A stretch of 6,352 nucleotides of DNA from RGIG1959 sp045604545 (GTDB lineage Bacteria; Bacillota; Clostridia; Oscillospirales; Acutalibacteraceae): positions 1 to 6,352 of the forward strand of contig JAZUOG010000022.1 in assembly GCA_045604545.1 (NCBI GenBank), in the 5' to 3' direction. Positions 6,127 through 6,352 of the stretch are shown here, piece by piece. The notes below the pieces were generated by a model, which did not search any database, had not been told where the DNA came from, and worked only from the letters and a program-made list of their open reading frames with translations. Each line of letters begins with the position of its first letter. Within the stretch, counting starts at the first letter, position 1. Made by a program: the position numbers and the translations under genes.

Positions 6127-6134
6127 CCTCCTTT
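6127..6134 (-). promoter_or_regulatory. Ribosome binding site fixing the CPBP protease start
   Basis: AAAGGAGG (6134-6127 on the minus strand) lies 8 nt before the ATG at 6118, an ideal spacing. It excludes the in-frame upstream ATG at 6322, whose extra 68 codons translate repeat DNA. Confidence 0.88.
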
Positions 6135-6140
6135 AAGGGC

Positions 6141-6173
6141 AATGAAAAATGAATAATGAAGAATGAAAAATTT
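6141..6173. repeat. AT-rich direct-repeat block
   Basis: The 10-mer aatgaaaaat occurs at 6141-6150 and again at 6162-6171, separated by the related filler gaataatgaag, so the period is 21 nt. On the minus strand this reads as a pyrimidine-rich series of TTCATT-type units. It lies only about 6 nt upstream of the protease Shine-Dalgarno and would sit in its 5' leader or promoter. No convincing -35/-10 pair is seen. From memory, similar TTCATT-rich strings occur between genes of Oscillospiraceae-like genomes; this was not searched. Confidence 0.6.
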
Positions 6174-6177
6174 CGGA

Positions 6178-6192
6178 GTCGGCTTCGCCGAC
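6178..6192. repeat. Short GC hairpin next to the AT-rich block
   Basis: gtcggc (6178-6183) pairs perfectly with gccgac (6187-6192) around a 3-nt loop ttc. There is no T-tract next to the stem on the plus strand. On the minus strand the next T-run (complement of 6166-6170) begins a few bases downstream. It could act as a weak terminator for a gene lying beyond the window, or be part of a composite repeat with the AT-rich block. Function unknown. Confidence 0.5.
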
Positions 6193-6253
6193 GGATGGTA
6201 TGAAGACCACCCGCCGCGAGATCGGTGCGGTGTTGTGACATCGCTCCGACAAC

Positions 6254-6307
6254 GTAGGGACCACCGTCCTCGGTGGTCCGCGGACCGTCAAGGATGACGG
6301 TCCCTAC
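6254..6307. repeat. Inverted pair of REP-like GTAG-headed hairpins (BIME-like)
   Basis: Plus strand 6254-6279 reads GTAG, then a 9-bp stem (6258-6266 with 6271-6279) with loop TCCT. Minus strand 6307-6282 reads GTAG, then another 9-bp stem (6303-6295 with 6290-6282), also with loop TCCT. The two share the head, the outer five stem bases GGACC and the loop. Their inner four base pairs differ completely but stay paired. Only 2 nt separate the units, and the centre is a perfect 12-bp palindrome (6275-6286). The whole 54 bp can also fold as one long imperfect hairpin. A GTAG head followed by an imperfect palindrome is the hallmark of REP elements; calling this REP is inference. Confidence 0.75.
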
Positions 6308-6330
6308 AACCCCTTTTAGCACCCATCAAT

Positions 6331-6352
6331 GTAGGGGAGGCTAATAGCCTCC
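6331..6352 (+). repeat. Third GTAG-headed hairpin, cut by the window end
   Basis: GTAG (6331-6334) is followed by a perfect 7-bp stem (6336-6342 with 6346-6352) around the loop AAT. The window ends inside or at the edge of the stem, so the unit may be longer. It shares the GTAGGG head with the inverted pair at 6254-6307 but has a different stem sequence. The 23-nt stretch between them (6308-6330) shows no feature I can name. Confidence 0.6.

Noticed and set aside
6119..6322. N-terminal extension of the CPBP protease from an ATG at 6322
   Set aside because: The extra 68 codons translate repeat and hairpin DNA, while a near-perfect Shine-Dalgarno sits 8 nt before the ATG at 6118.

Overview
The window reads as a chromosomal housekeeping segment from a fairly GC-rich member of the Firmicutes. 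The best guess is class Clostridia, Oscillospiraceae/Ruminococcaceae-like. That guess rests on strong AAAGGAG-type ribosome sites, a hisS-aspS pair, a minD-mgsA linkage of the kind seen in clostridia, and protein wording typical of clostridial homologues. It is an inference from sequence memory, not a database result. All six protein genes are on the minus strand, so they are transcribed from high to low coordinates.

In transcription order: a gene-poor repeat zone (6119-6352) holds REP-like GTAG-headed hairpins, a GC hairpin and an AT-rich direct repeat. It is followed by a CPBP-family intramembrane protease (5165-6118) and, 17 nt later, the nucleotide pyrophosphatase maf (4578-5147). A 76-nt AT-rich gap carries a good sigma-A-type promoter with an extended -10. 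Next come a MinD-type ATPase with a GTG start (3773-4501), methylglyoxal synthase mgsA (3299-3706), a 104-nt leader with an 11-bp stem, and then hisS (1884-3194) and aspS (85-1863). aspS is 20 nt behind hisS and ends at a clear intrinsic terminator (44-69). Beyond that terminator, at the window edge, lie tandem 21-nt repeat units.

Functionally, hisS and aspS supply His-tRNA and Asp-tRNA for translation. mgsA opens the methylglyoxal bypass of lower glycolysis. maf is a house-cleaning nucleotide pyrophosphatase associated with division-cluster genes. The MinD-type ATPase belongs to the division-site placement family. In many clostridia maf, mre genes, minC-minD-minE, rodA and mgsA lie together; here only maf, minD and mgsA remain adjacent. 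The MinD also appears to stop before the usual C-terminal membrane-targeting helix.

I see no clear new defence, toxin or biosynthetic system. The points most worth checking are the REP/BIME-like repeat cluster with covarying arms, the orphan MinD with a shortened tail and a start-stop codon overlap, and the structured hisS leader that lacks a canonical T-box.
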